From assembly GCA_964350445.1 (NCBI GenBank), contig CAYGKA010000021.1:9490-73489 (forward strand): a stretch of DNA of 64,000 nucleotides, written 5' to 3'. Source of the DNA: Hwanghaeella sp964350445 (GTDB taxonomy: Bacteria; Pseudomonadota; Alphaproteobacteria; UBA8366; Aestuariispiraceae). Each line of letters begins with the position of its first letter. Position 1 is the first letter of the stretch. Below the pieces are notes generated by a model. It searched no databases, was not told the origin of the DNA, and saw only the letters and a list, made by a program, of their open reading frames with translations. A program made the translations under genes and the position numbers. This document shows positions 24,051-32,860 of the stretch, piece by piece.

Positions 24051-24902
24051 ATGATAATGGAAATGGACCAGCATGGCTTCATGGTCTGGATGCTCGTCGC
24101 GGTCCTGGCGATCGTCCTCGCCGCCGCGTTTATCGGCTATCAGCTCAGACCGGCATCCGAGGCCGCCATCGCGCGGCTACAGCCCGGCAACCGGTTTCGC
24201 ACCGGCACGGAAGCGGCGGACCGGCCCGCATCGGCCGAACCGGAAGATCTGCTGATCGTCATTCCGGATATCAGCGGCTACACCCGGTTCATGTCCCTTT
24301 CCAAGCTGGGCCTGGCCCATGCGCATTACGTGATCGCGGAACTGCTGTCGGCAATCCTGGACGCGGGAAGCGGAACATTCCAACCGATGCGTCTGGAAGG
24401 CGACGCCGTCGTCTTTCACGGGCGCATGTCGAAACTCCATCCCCAGGACGTGGGGAACGGCCTGATAGAGATCATGCAGGCCTTTGATTCACGGCGCCGC
24501 TCCCTGGTCAGGGAGAACGCCTGCCCCTGCGCCGCCTGCACGCAGATCGGCGCTCTGGACCTGAAAATCATCGTCCATCATGGGGAAGTGCTGCGGTTCC
24601 GCATGGGCGGTATGGAGGACATGTCCGGCGAAGCGATCATCACGGCCCATCGGCTGCTGAAGAACGGCGCCGGCCAGCCGCGTTACATCCTGGTCACCGA
24701 GGGAACCAAACCTTTCGTCGCTTTCCAAAACGATCTTTCGCACAGAACGATCACCGAAACACTGGACAGCGCCGGTACGATCTCCGCCGCTGTGTACGAC
24801 GTGCCCGTCAGCCATCGAGATGAGCGCGGCGAAGAGAATCCGGGAACAGCGTTGACGGCGAAGGCGAAAGACTTCGTCCGGAAAATCCGTATCGCCGTTT
24901 GA
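24051..24902 (+). CDS. membrane-anchored DUF2652 protein (cyclase-like domain)
   Basis: A 283-residue protein: one N-terminal transmembrane helix (WMLVAVLAIVLAAAFIGYQL), a linker, then a DUF2652 domain from about residue 65 starting LLIVIPDISGYTRFMSLSKL. DUF2652 is distantly related to class III adenylate/guanylate cyclase domains. The LEGDAVVFHG segment resembles the second catalytic-metal region, but transition-state residues are not evident, so catalytic activity is doubtful. A CPCAAC motif is present. The protein would hang from the inner membrane into the cytosol. It follows the copper operon terminator and appears to be its own unit. Confidence 0.78.
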   Translation: MIMEMDQHGFMVWMLVAVLAIVLAAAFIGYQLRPASEAAIARLQPGNRFRTGTEAADRPASAEPEDLLIVIPDISGYTRFMSLSKLGLAHAHYVIAELLSAILDAGSGTFQPMRLEGDAVVFHGRMSKLHPQDVGNGLIEIMQAFDSRRRSLVRENACPCAACTQIGALDLKIIVHHGEVLRFRMGGMEDMSGEAIITAHRLLKNGAGQPRYILVTEGTKPFVAFQNDLSHRTITETLDSAGTISAAVYDVPVSHRDERGEENPGTALTAKAKDFVRKIRIAV

Positions 24903-25111
24903 CTGTGAACCGCCCTCACACGCATGAAACAGGGGCGAGTGCTTTCCAAGGCGATTAATATTTTGTTCAATTAAATGAACATCAATTGATTTTGTGAATA
25001 TTAAATTAGACGCGACTTGACTTGAAAAGCATTTCAGAGCACATTGTTCAATATAATAGACGTTAAGCACGTTTTCGTACATTTACATAAACAAAAGCCC
25101 CTCCAAGCCCG
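24903..25111. promoter_or_regulatory. AT-rich control region of hipBA with a 6-bp-arm palindrome
   Basis: This 209-bp gap is markedly AT-rich compared with its surroundings. It holds TGTTCA (24964-24969)-N6-TGAACA (24976-24981), and the half-site TTGTTCA recurs near 25044. Such repeats suit binding by the HipB dimer for autoregulation. No coding sequence is seen here. Confidence 0.5.
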
Positions 25112-25444
25112 ATGAAACGGAAAAGAACCTACTCGCGCACCACACGCCAGGCCCTGTCGATCCTGGGCAATCTGATCCGGCTTGGCCGGATGGAACGCGG
25201 CATGACGGCGCAGGACTTGGCCGAGCGCGCCGGCATCAGCCGGACCACGCTCTACAGCATCGAAAAAGGCGCGCCGGGTCCGGAAATCGGTACCGTCTTC
25301 GAGGTCGCCGCGCTGGTTGGCGTGCCGTTATTTGAACCGGATGCCCGGACCTTGGCGGTCCAGGAAAAGCGGCTTTCCGAGAAACTGGCCCTGATGCCGC
25401 AAAGCGTCCGTCGGGTGAAACGCGAGGTCGACGATGACTTCTGA
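25112..25444 (+). CDS. hipB: HipB-type XRE antitoxin/regulator
   Basis: A 110-residue XRE protein with the helix-turn-helix at about residues 17-70: LGNLIRLGRMERGMTAQDLA, ERAGISRTTLYSIEKG. The C-terminal tail is charged and helical. It overlaps the hipA start by 11 bp, the usual antitoxin-first arrangement. It would neutralise HipA and repress the operon through the palindrome upstream. No Shine-Dalgarno is obvious at ATG 25112. Confidence 0.87.
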   Translation: MKRKRTYSRTTRQALSILGNLIRLGRMERGMTAQDLAERAGISRTTLYSIEKGAPGPEIGTVFEVAALVGVPLFEPDARTLAVQEKRLSEKLALMPQSVRRVKREVDDDF

Positions 25445-26750
25445 GCATCACGGACCGGAGGAGGTCTTTGTCTGGATCTGGCTGCCGGGCGAGACCGAGC
25501 CCGTCGTGGCAGGGCGGTTGGTGCAGGACAGGGAGCGCCTGATCTTCAACTATGGCGCCAGCTATCGCGGCCGCCCGAACGCCATCCCGATCTATGAGCC
25601 GGAATTGCCTTTGCGCGCCGGCATGATCGAACCGTTGCCCGGATTGACCATGGCAAGCTGCATCCGCGACGGATCCCCCGACGCCTGGGGGCGACGCGTC
25701 ATCATCAACCGCATGACGGGTATGAAGCCCGATGGGCCCGACATTCCGGACCTGGGTGAACTGACTTTCCTACAGCAATCGGGATCCGACCGGATCGGCG
25801 CGTTGGATTTTCAATCCTCGGCAACGGAATACGTCCCGCGCCTGACCGCCGCGGCAACGCTCGAGGAATTGCTGGACGCCGCCGACCATATCGAAAACGG
25901 GTTGCCGGTTACCCCGGCACTCGACCAAGCCTTGAACCACGGCACGTCCATCGGCGGGGCGCGGCCCAAGGCCCTGATCGACGCGGATGAAAAGAAGTTC
26001 ATCGCAAAATTCTCCTTGGGCGTCGATCTCTACAGCGTGGTGAAGGCCGAGTTCATCGCCATGCGGCTCGCAAGCCGCTGCGGCCTGAACGTTGCGCCGG
26101 TCTTCCTCACCCATGCGGCGGGCAAGAACGTGCTGCTGATCGAGCGGTTCGACCGGGTCAAGGAAGGCGAGGCCTGGGCCCGCCGGGCGATGGTGTCCGC
26201 CCTGACAATGTTCGGCATGGACGAGATGATGGCGCGCTATGCCTCCTATGAAGACCTCGCCGAAATCATCCGGCATCGCTTCACCAATCCACGCGCGACG
26301 CTGAAGGAACTGTTCGGGCGGATTTGTTTCAACATCCTGTGCGGCAATACCGATGATCACGCCCGCAATCACGCGGCCTTTTGGGACGGACGGGCCCTGA
26401 CCTTGACGCCGGCCTATGATATCTGCCCGCAAAGCCGCACCGGCAACGTCGCGACCCAGGCCATGCTGATCAAGGGGGAAGACCGCTCAAGCACGCTGGA
26501 AGCCTGTCTCTCCGCCACCGCGGACTATCAGTTGAGCGAAACAGAAGCGCTTGCCATCATCGAAGGCCAGATCACAACAATTGCGGAAAATTGGGCCGAG
26601 ACCTGCGACATGGCGCAAGTTACGCCAACCGACCAGGCCCTGTTCGCCGGCCGACAGTTCCTCAACAGTTATTGCATGGGCGGGTTGGAAGACAGGCACA
26701 AGGGGTTACGGGACGTGTTCACGCAGGCGGTTGGCACGATACAGGCCTAG
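25434..26750 (+). CDS. hipA: HipA-family serine/threonine kinase toxin
   Basis: A 438-residue HipA with an N-terminal HipA_N part (residues 1-130) and kinase-like C-terminal part. Visible features are TSIGGARPKA (glycine/phosphate loop, 171-180), ATP-binding Lys in KKFIAKFS (192), catalytic GNTDDHARN with Asp308 and Asn312, and PAYDICP with metal-binding Asp329. All core residues are present, so the toxin should be active; the substrate (GltX in E. coli) is not predictable. It overlaps hipB by 11 bp and converges on the HxlR gene 17 bp away. Confidence 0.92.
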   Translation: MTSEHHGPEEVFVWIWLPGETEPVVAGRLVQDRERLIFNYGASYRGRPNAIPIYEPELPLRAGMIEPLPGLTMASCIRDGSPDAWGRRVIINRMTGMKPDGPDIPDLGELTFLQQSGSDRIGALDFQSSATEYVPRLTAAATLEELLDAADHIENGLPVTPALDQALNHGTSIGGARPKALIDADEKKFIAKFSLGVDLYSVVKAEFIAMRLASRCGLNVAPVFLTHAAGKNVLLIERFDRVKEGEAWARRAMVSALTMFGMDEMMARYASYEDLAEIIRHRFTNPRATLKELFGRICFNILCGNTDDHARNHAAFWDGRALTLTPAYDICPQSRTGNVATQAMLIKGEDRSSTLEACLSATADYQLSETEALAIIEGQITTIAENWAETCDMAQVTPTDQALFAGRQFLNSYCMGGLEDRHKGLRDVFTQAVGTIQA

Positions 26751-26767
26751 TCGCGTCCTGCCGGGAC

Positions 26768-27181
26768 TCAGGGAACAGCGCCCTTGCGAATATTTTCTTC
26801 GAAGGCCGAACGATCCCGGCGGACTTTTTCCAAGGTTTCCGTCATGGCGTGATCGGCATGATTGTACTTGCCGCTCCACAGAATGATTTCGGACAAGATC
26901 GGGGCTAGATCCCGTCCCTTTGCGGTCAGTTCGTAAAGGAAACTGCGCCAGTTTTCCGGATCGCGGGTTTTGGTCACGATCCCGTTCTCCTCAAGCTGTT
27001 TCAGCCGCTGGGCCAGAATGTTCGTCGAAATCCCCTCGCCGCCATTCAGCAACTCCGAATAGGTGCGCACGCCCTTGACCGCCATGTCCCGGATGACAAG
27101 CAGCGTCCATTGGTCGCCGAACATTCGAAGCGCGAAAGCCACCGGGCAGCCCGTGTCGTAAACCTGTTTGGCTTTTTTCAT
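26768..27181 (-). CDS. HxlR family transcriptional regulator
   Basis: A 137-residue winged-helix regulator with the HxlR core CPVAFALRMFGDQWTLLVIRD, recognition region GGEGISTNILAQRLKQLEE and wing. The single Cys in the N-terminal DTGCPV segment is the position used for redox or electrophile sensing in many HxlR/YodB proteins. It is divergent from the Tat-exported tandem YdhR-like protein, with two palindromes between them, so local autoregulation and control of that gene are very likely. Confidence 0.92.
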   Translation of the reverse strand: MKKAKQVYDTGCPVAFALRMFGDQWTLLVIRDMAVKGVRTYSELLNGGEGISTNILAQRLKQLEENGIVTKTRDPENWRSFLYELTAKGRDLAPILSEIILWSGKYNHADHAMTETLEKVRRDRSAFEENIRKGAVP

Positions 27182-27202
27182 GGCATGACCTTACCAAATA
27201 CC

Positions 27203-27219
27203 ACTTGCGTTTTGCAAGT
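27203..27219. promoter_or_regulatory. HxlR operator candidate 1
   Basis: ACTTGC (27203-27208), 5-nt spacer, GCAAGT (27214-27219): a perfect inverted repeat 22 bp from the HxlR start. It shares the ACTTG half-site with the palindrome at 27239. Confidence 0.6.
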
Positions 27220-27238
27220 TGATATGAAATCTATAGTG

Positions 27239-27257
27239 AACTTGCAAAAAACAAGTT
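27239..27257. promoter_or_regulatory. HxlR operator candidate 2
   Basis: AACTTG (27239-27244), 7-nt A-rich spacer, CAAGTT (27252-27257), 15 bp before the start of the tandem YdhR-like gene. With site 1 it gives two operators of the same half-site in the 90-bp divergent promoter region. Confidence 0.6.
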
Positions 27258-27271
27258 GACTAAGAGACCCC

Positions 27272-28039
27272 ATGACTGATGACGATGAAAACGCGGAATT
27301 CCGCCAACGAACCCTCATGCCCAGACGCCAATTCCTCACCACGTCGGCTGCGGTTGCCGGCGCGCTTCTTACCCCCACCCTTCTAAACGCAAAGGAACAC
27401 GAAATGTCCCCCAAAGCCTTCGTCTATACAGAGGTCGCCATCTCCGTCCCCTTCGATCAGGCCCCCTGGAAGAAGATAAACCTGGACATCCGGAAACAGC
27501 CGGGCTTCCTCAACAAGACTTGGTTGCAGGGTCACGCGACGCAATCGCTAGGCGGCGTATACGCCTTTGACTCACTTGAGAACGCGACAAAGTTCGTCAC
27601 CGGATATTTCCCGACCGAGCCGCGCTCCTTCGGGGTTGCGCACAACACGCGGGTCTTCGACGCGGAAGTCGTGCGCGCGGCGAGCCTGGACATGGGATCG
27701 GTGCATTACGGCGCGGCACCTGCCGAAAAACCGGCGGCCTTCGTCTATACGGAGCTGCAAATTTCCAAACCCTTCGAGGGGTTCTCCTGGCAAAGCCGCA
27801 ACGCAGAACTCAAGGCGGTCCCCGGTCTGCAGAACAAGCTGTGGCTGAGCGGTCACGGCACCCATAGCCTCGGCGGGTTCGACGCCTTTGCCAGCCTTGA
27901 GGCGGCAATCGACTACGCCATCAATGCCTTTCCCGAAACGGCCGCCAAGCTGGGCACCGCTTTCTATACCCGCATCTTCGACGCGGCGATCACTGAACAG
28001 GCGAGCCGGGAAATGAACTCGCCCTTCTACTCCGCGTAA
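27272..28039 (+). CDS. Tat-exported protein with two tandem YdhR-like domains
   Basis: A 255-residue protein. A twin-arginine-like signal (MPRRQFLTTSAAVAGALLTP) is followed by two homologous units of about 100 residues: KAFVYTEVAISVPFDQAPWK ... TRVFDAEVVRAASLDM and AAFVYTELQISKPFEGFSWQ ... TRIFDAAITEQASREM. Each unit has the dimeric ferredoxin-like pattern of the YdhR putative mono-oxygenase family, so one chain could fold as a pseudo-dimer. Its role is unknown. It is controlled by the divergent HxlR gene. Export of this fold is unusual. Confidence 0.7.
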   Translation: MTDDDENAEFRQRTLMPRRQFLTTSAAVAGALLTPTLLNAKEHEMSPKAFVYTEVAISVPFDQAPWKKINLDIRKQPGFLNKTWLQGHATQSLGGVYAFDSLENATKFVTGYFPTEPRSFGVAHNTRVFDAEVVRAASLDMGSVHYGAAPAEKPAAFVYTELQISKPFEGFSWQSRNAELKAVPGLQNKLWLSGHGTHSLGGFDAFASLEAAIDYAINAFPETAAKLGTAFYTRIFDAAITEQASREMNSPFYSA

Positions 28040-28213
28040 GGACCAGCCCCTTGACCATACTTCGCGCGATTGAGGGGTAAGCGGCTGCAGAGATGGAGAT
28101 GAGTGCGCCAGCGGATAACGACCGCCGCCTGAGCACTTGTCTCCACTCCGCCCGAACACACCGGACGATCCGGACCTCGTCGGGCCGCGTCGTTCAATCC
28201 GGCACCCGATACA

Positions 28214-30085
28214 CTATCCCGCGTCCCTGGATGCAATGAACCGTCTCGGCGTCTGGGCTTCCGGGTTCACGGTTGCGGGGCTCAGATAGGGATAGAGCAG
28301 CAAGTCCTGCTCGAACTGTCCGTACCCAGCCTCGGCCAGCAGGTTCGGGTAGTGGTGGTCGACCATCACCCCCAGCGGCACCACCGGTTCCTGATCGGGA
28401 TCCGAGAAGTCCGGCCAGGAAACGGTCTGGTAGGAAAAACCGGTCGTCTCTATGCCCAGGATATAGTCGATCCCGGCCGAAGCCGCTGCCGCATAAACCC
28501 GTCGAACGCCCGCAGGGTAGAGCGTGGTGCAAGTGCGGATATGCACCATGACCGACCGACCCGCCGCCGGTATTTCACCAAGCGCATCTGCGAGATCGCC
28601 CGCCAGAAATTTGAGGTTCGGGGAGACGAAGCGCTTGCTGCTTTCGGCGATGGCCTGCTTGTCCCGGTCGAAACCGATGACGGTCAGGTCGGGATAGAGC
28701 TGTGCCAGATCGAAATCGGGCTTGCCGCAGAACGCCCCGAAATTGAACACGGTAGAGATCGCCGGATCGCGCGCCAACATCTGGCCGATGGTCTCGATAT
28801 AGGTCTTGTTCAAGAAGGTCGTATTGTCCTGTCGGTAGCTGAGATGTTCGAAATCGAACAGATATTTTTCCCAGTAGTTCAACGCCCATTCGACATCCGC
28901 ATAGGGGTCGATCTCGGGCCACCGTTCGGGAATATCATCCGCGATCGCCTTCCGCAGATACAACGCTTGCGCCTTGGCGATGGAAATCATTTCGTTGGAT
29001 GGGCCGCTCGAACGTGCAATCGCCTTCGCCGCAGCCTCGTTCGCCGCATCGAAATCCCCTGCCCGGAAACGGTTCGACCCCAGATAGAACCACGGCCGGG
29101 AGTGATTGGGGTCGCGCTCCAGCAATTGCTCGATCAGGCCTCGCTCTTCGTCCAACCGTCCCGCTTCGCCCGCCAGCAACGCCAAACCGTAGAGCGCGAT
29201 GCGGCCATTGTCGTCGGGCGCAATCTTCCGGAGGCGCGCTTCCGCATCCGGCTCGACACATTGAAAAGCCAAGGCGGCGCGCAAGAGTGCAACAGTCCGG
29301 CTTGGCGAAAGACGCCCACCGTCGATCATCGCGACGATGACCTCCTTGTCCCACCGAACCGCTTCCAGCACGCCAGCCAGATAGGTGTCGCGGTCCGGGT
29401 CCGGCAGCGCATCGATGACAGCCAGGATAGCGTCGAAAACGTTCTCCAGCGTCTCGCTGACCGCATCGTCGGTCACATCCTGCCGGCCGTACCGGACGAA
29501 GGTTCCCGTCACGTTCGAGATGATGCTGCCGGAAAGACGCCGATAGGGCCCGAATTTGGGATCGGCGCCTTTCGCTACCATTTCCGCAAGGCCGGTGCGC
29601 CGGGCGGAGAATGCCGAGGCGGTCGAGGCGGTCTGCGCTTCCATGCCCAACACGACCGAAACCGCCAGCAGGTTCGCCAAAACCGTCAGATCTTCCGGCG
29701 CATCGCGATGCAGCGCCGCCAGCGTCTCGGCGGCCGCGGCGAAATCCCCGCGTTCCGCCAACAGAACCGAAAGATCGTTGAAACACCAGACAAGGTTTCC
29801 GCCGCGCGCCTGGATGATCTCCCGCATCTGCTCCGCGGTTTGCGGATCGCCTGCCTGCTGCGCCAGTTTGAAAAGAAGTGCGGGATAGACGGGACCGTTG
29901 ATGAAGACAGCAACCTGATCCGGACTCGCCGTTTCCTGAAGCCGGTCCAGCAGGTCCATCGCCTCGATGAACTGCCCCTTGAAGCCCAGGCTGACCGCTT
30001 TTTGGACAGCCTTGCGCACTTCCTCGTCGAACAGTTCCGGCAGGAAGTAGTTGCTGAAAGAAGCCCTATCGGCGAATTCGGCCAT
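28214..30085 (-). CDS. TPR-repeat protein with C-terminal methyltransferase-like domain
   Basis: A 623-residue cytosolic protein. Residues about 25-380 are helical tetratricopeptide-like repeats (e.g. GNLVWCFNDLSVLLAERGDF, RPWFYLGSNRFRAGDFDAAN). The C-terminal third resembles a Rossmann methyltransferase: STVFNFGAFCGKPDFDLAQ in the SAM-loop position, LTVIGFDRDKQAIAESS, LKFLAGDLADAL. The usual G-x-G-x-G is degraded to FGAFCG, so SAM binding is uncertain. The TPR-plus-methyltransferase layout is seen near surface-glycan or glycosyltransferase genes, but none is adjacent here. Confidence 0.6.
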   Translation of the reverse strand: MAEFADRASFSNYFLPELFDEEVRKAVQKAVSLGFKGQFIEAMDLLDRLQETASPDQVAVFINGPVYPALLFKLAQQAGDPQTAEQMREIIQARGGNLVWCFNDLSVLLAERGDFAAAAETLAALHRDAPEDLTVLANLLAVSVVLGMEAQTASTASAFSARRTGLAEMVAKGADPKFGPYRRLSGSIISNVTGTFVRYGRQDVTDDAVSETLENVFDAILAVIDALPDPDRDTYLAGVLEAVRWDKEVIVAMIDGGRLSPSRTVALLRAALAFQCVEPDAEARLRKIAPDDNGRIALYGLALLAGEAGRLDEERGLIEQLLERDPNHSRPWFYLGSNRFRAGDFDAANEAAAKAIARSSGPSNEMISIAKAQALYLRKAIADDIPERWPEIDPYADVEWALNYWEKYLFDFEHLSYRQDNTTFLNKTYIETIGQMLARDPAISTVFNFGAFCGKPDFDLAQLYPDLTVIGFDRDKQAIAESSKRFVSPNLKFLAGDLADALGEIPAAGRSVMVHIRTCTTLYPAGVRRVYAAAASAGIDYILGIETTGFSYQTVSWPDFSDPDQEPVVPLGVMVDHHYPNLLAEAGYGQFEQDLLLYPYLSPATVNPEAQTPRRFIASRDAG

Positions 30086-30175
30086 TTTTGCATCCGTCGG
30101 CGCGCAGTCAAAAATTGACCGGCGACGCCGAAGATACGTCGATTCTGCTTGGCCACAATTCCGGTGAGGCGGACC

Positions 30176-32860
30176 CTACGCCGCGTTCTTGACCGCTTCG
30201 CCCGTCTCTACCTCACCCGCCTCGTCCGGGTCGTAGGCCAGGCTGGGCGACAGCCATTTCTCGGCCTCTTGCACCGTCATGCCCTTGCGGCCGGCATAAT
30301 CCGCGACCTGGTCGCGGTTGATGCGGCCGACACCGAAATAGCTGGCTTCGGTATGGCTGAAATAGAAGCCTGAAACGGCGGCAGCGGGCCACATGGCGAA
30401 GGATTCGGTTAGGCTGACGCCGGCCTTTTCCTCGGCATCCAACAGTTCGAACAGCAAGCCCTTCTCCGTATGTTCCGGACAGGCCGGATAACCCGGCGCG
30501 GGGCGGATGCCCCGATAGGTCTCCGCAATCAGCGCATCATTGTCCAAGGCTTCGTCCGGTGCATAGCCCCACAGGTCGCGACGCACGCGCTTGTGCAGGT
30601 ATTCGGCCAGCGCCTCGGCGAAACGGTCGCCCAGCGCCTTTACCATGATGGCGTCGAAATCGCGGTTGTCCTGCGCGAACTTGTCGGCAATGCGGTCGGG
30701 TTCGGGTCCAGTGGTGACGGCGAAGCCGCCGATCCAATCCTTCACGCCGCTTTCCGTCGGCGCGACAAAATCCGCCAGGCACATGTTCGGCCGCCCGGCC
30801 GATTTGTCACCCTGTTGGCGCAGGAAGCGGAAATGGGCGAGCAGATCGGTGCGGCCCTCATCCGCATAGAGCGCCACATCGTCGCCTTCCGCATTGGCGG
30901 GCCAGAAGCCGACCACGGCACGCGGCTGGAACCATTCCTCCGCGATGATGCGGTCCAACATCGCCGTCCCCTTTTCATAAAGGTCGCGCGCGACGCTGCC
31001 CTTTTCCGGATCGTCCAGCACGCGGGGAAAAGCCCCCTTCACGCCCCAGGTATGGAAGAAGGGCGTCCAGTCGATATGCGCGGCGATGTCGGCCAGCGAC
31101 AGATCTTCGACTTCCCGGACACCGGTGAAGCTCGGCATGGGCGGGGTGTAGGCGGACCAGTCAGGTGTGAATTTGTTCCGCCGCGCGGCCTGGAGCGAGA
31201 CGCCCCCCTTGGCCCTTGCGTCCGGGGAACGGTTCTCGCGAATGCTCTGGTACAATGCGGCGGCCTCGTCCAACACCTCCTGCCTTGTATTGTCGGAGAG
31301 CAGGCGGGAGACGACGGAAACGGCGCGTGAGGCATCGTCCACATGGATCACCCCGCCGCTGTATTTCGGCTCGATCTTCAGCGCGGTGTGCTTGCGGCTG
31401 GTGGTCGCCCCGCCGATCAGCAGCGGAATGTCGAAACCCTGGCGTTCCATCTCGGTCGCCACATCGACCATCCGGTCCAGGCTGGGCGTGATCAACCCGC
31501 TGAGACCGATGACGTCCACATTTTCAGCCCGGGCGACTTCCAAGATCTTTTCCGTCGGCACCATGACGCCAAGGTCGATGACGTCGTAGTTGTTGCATTG
31601 CAGAACCACGCCGACGATGTTCTTGCCGATATCGTGCACGTCGCCCTTCACCGTCGCCATCAGGATCTTGCCCTTTTCCTGGCGGTCCTCCGCGCGTTTA
31701 TCGGCCTCCATAAACGGGATCAGGTGATTGACGGCGAGCTTCATGACCCGCGCGCTTTTCACCACCTGCGGCAGGAACATCTTGCCCGATCCGAACAGGT
31801 CGCCGACCACGTTCATACCCGCCATCAACGGGCCTTCGATGACCTCCAGCGGGCGGTCGGCCTGAAGCCGCGCCTCTTCCGTATCATCGACGACATGCTT
31901 GTCGATGCCGTTGACCAGCGCATGGCGCAGGCGATCCACGACGGGTTTTTCCCGCCATTCGGCATTGGCGGCTTCTTTCTTCGGTCCGCCGGAATCACGG
32001 ATCTCTTCCGCCAAGGCCAGCAGGCGTTCGGTCGCGTCCTCGCGCCGATTGAGAATGACGTCCTCGACCGTGTCGCGGATGTCGAGGGGAATTTCATCGT
32101 AGATGTCGATTTGGCCCGCATTCACGATCGCCATGGTCAAGCCCGCGCGGATCGCGTGATAGAGGAAGACCGAATGCATGGCGCGGCGGACCGGTTCATT
32201 CCCCCGGAAGGAGAAGGACAGATTCGAGACCCCGCCGGAGACATGGCAGCCCTCCAGCTTCTGACGAATCTGGCGCGTCGCCTCGATAAAGGCGATGCCG
32301 TAGTCGTTGTGCTCCTCGATACCCGTCGCTACCGCGAAGATATTCGGATCGAAGATGATGTCCTGCGGGCAGAAACCGGCCTTTCGTGTCAGCAGCCCGT
32401 GGCTGCGTTCCGCGATTTCGACCTTGCGCGCGACCGTGTCGGCCTGGCCGTCCTCGTCGAAGCCCATGACGACGACCGCGGCGCCCAGCTTACGGACCTC
32501 CCGCGCCTGCGCCAGGAAATCGGCCTCGCCCTCCTTCAAGCTGATGGAGTTGACGACGGATTTGCCCTGGACGCATTTCAGCCCCGCTTCGATCACCGAC
32601 CATTTGGAGGAGTCGATCATCACCGGCACGCGGCTGATATCCGGCTCCGACGCGATCAGGTTCAGGAAGGTGGTCATCGCCTCCTCCCCGTCGATCAAGC
32701 CGTCATCCATGTTGACGTCGATGATCTGCGCACCGGCTTCGATCTGCTGGCGTGCCACGTCGAGCGCACCGGAGAAATCGTCCGCCTGGATCAGCTTGCG
32801 GAATTTGGCGGAGCCGGTGACGTTCGTCCGCTCGCCGATATTGATGAATGTCCCGATCAT
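30176..32860 (-). CDS. metH: methionine synthase, C-terminal subunit (folate, B12 and reactivation domains)
   Basis: 894 residues covering all of MetH except the homocysteine domain. Order: pterin-binding barrel (FINIGERTNVTGSAKF, IIDVNMDDGLIDGEEAM), a helical cap, the cobalamin domain with DVHDIG (407-412) supplying the axial His and YDVIDLGVMVP, and the AdoMet-binding reactivation domain with RPAPGYPACPEH. It begins at ATG 32860, which overlaps the stop of the N-terminal subunit gene (ATGA). The enzyme transfers methyl from 5-methyl-THF to homocysteine. Both pieces keep all key residues, so this is a genuine split enzyme. Confidence 0.93.
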   Translation of the reverse strand: MIGTFINIGERTNVTGSAKFRKLIQADDFSGALDVARQQIEAGAQIIDVNMDDGLIDGEEAMTTFLNLIASEPDISRVPVMIDSSKWSVIEAGLKCVQGKSVVNSISLKEGEADFLAQAREVRKLGAAVVVMGFDEDGQADTVARKVEIAERSHGLLTRKAGFCPQDIIFDPNIFAVATGIEEHNDYGIAFIEATRQIRQKLEGCHVSGGVSNLSFSFRGNEPVRRAMHSVFLYHAIRAGLTMAIVNAGQIDIYDEIPLDIRDTVEDVILNRREDATERLLALAEEIRDSGGPKKEAANAEWREKPVVDRLRHALVNGIDKHVVDDTEEARLQADRPLEVIEGPLMAGMNVVGDLFGSGKMFLPQVVKSARVMKLAVNHLIPFMEADKRAEDRQEKGKILMATVKGDVHDIGKNIVGVVLQCNNYDVIDLGVMVPTEKILEVARAENVDVIGLSGLITPSLDRMVDVATEMERQGFDIPLLIGGATTSRKHTALKIEPKYSGGVIHVDDASRAVSVVSRLLSDNTRQEVLDEAAALYQSIRENRSPDARAKGGVSLQAARRNKFTPDWSAYTPPMPSFTGVREVEDLSLADIAAHIDWTPFFHTWGVKGAFPRVLDDPEKGSVARDLYEKGTAMLDRIIAEEWFQPRAVVGFWPANAEGDDVALYADEGRTDLLAHFRFLRQQGDKSAGRPNMCLADFVAPTESGVKDWIGGFAVTTGPEPDRIADKFAQDNRDFDAIMVKALGDRFAEALAEYLHKRVRRDLWGYAPDEALDNDALIAETYRGIRPAPGYPACPEHTEKGLLFELLDAEEKAGVSLTESFAMWPAAAVSGFYFSHTEASYFGVGRINRDQVADYAGRKGMTVQEAEKWLSPSLAYDPDEAGEVETGEAVKNAA

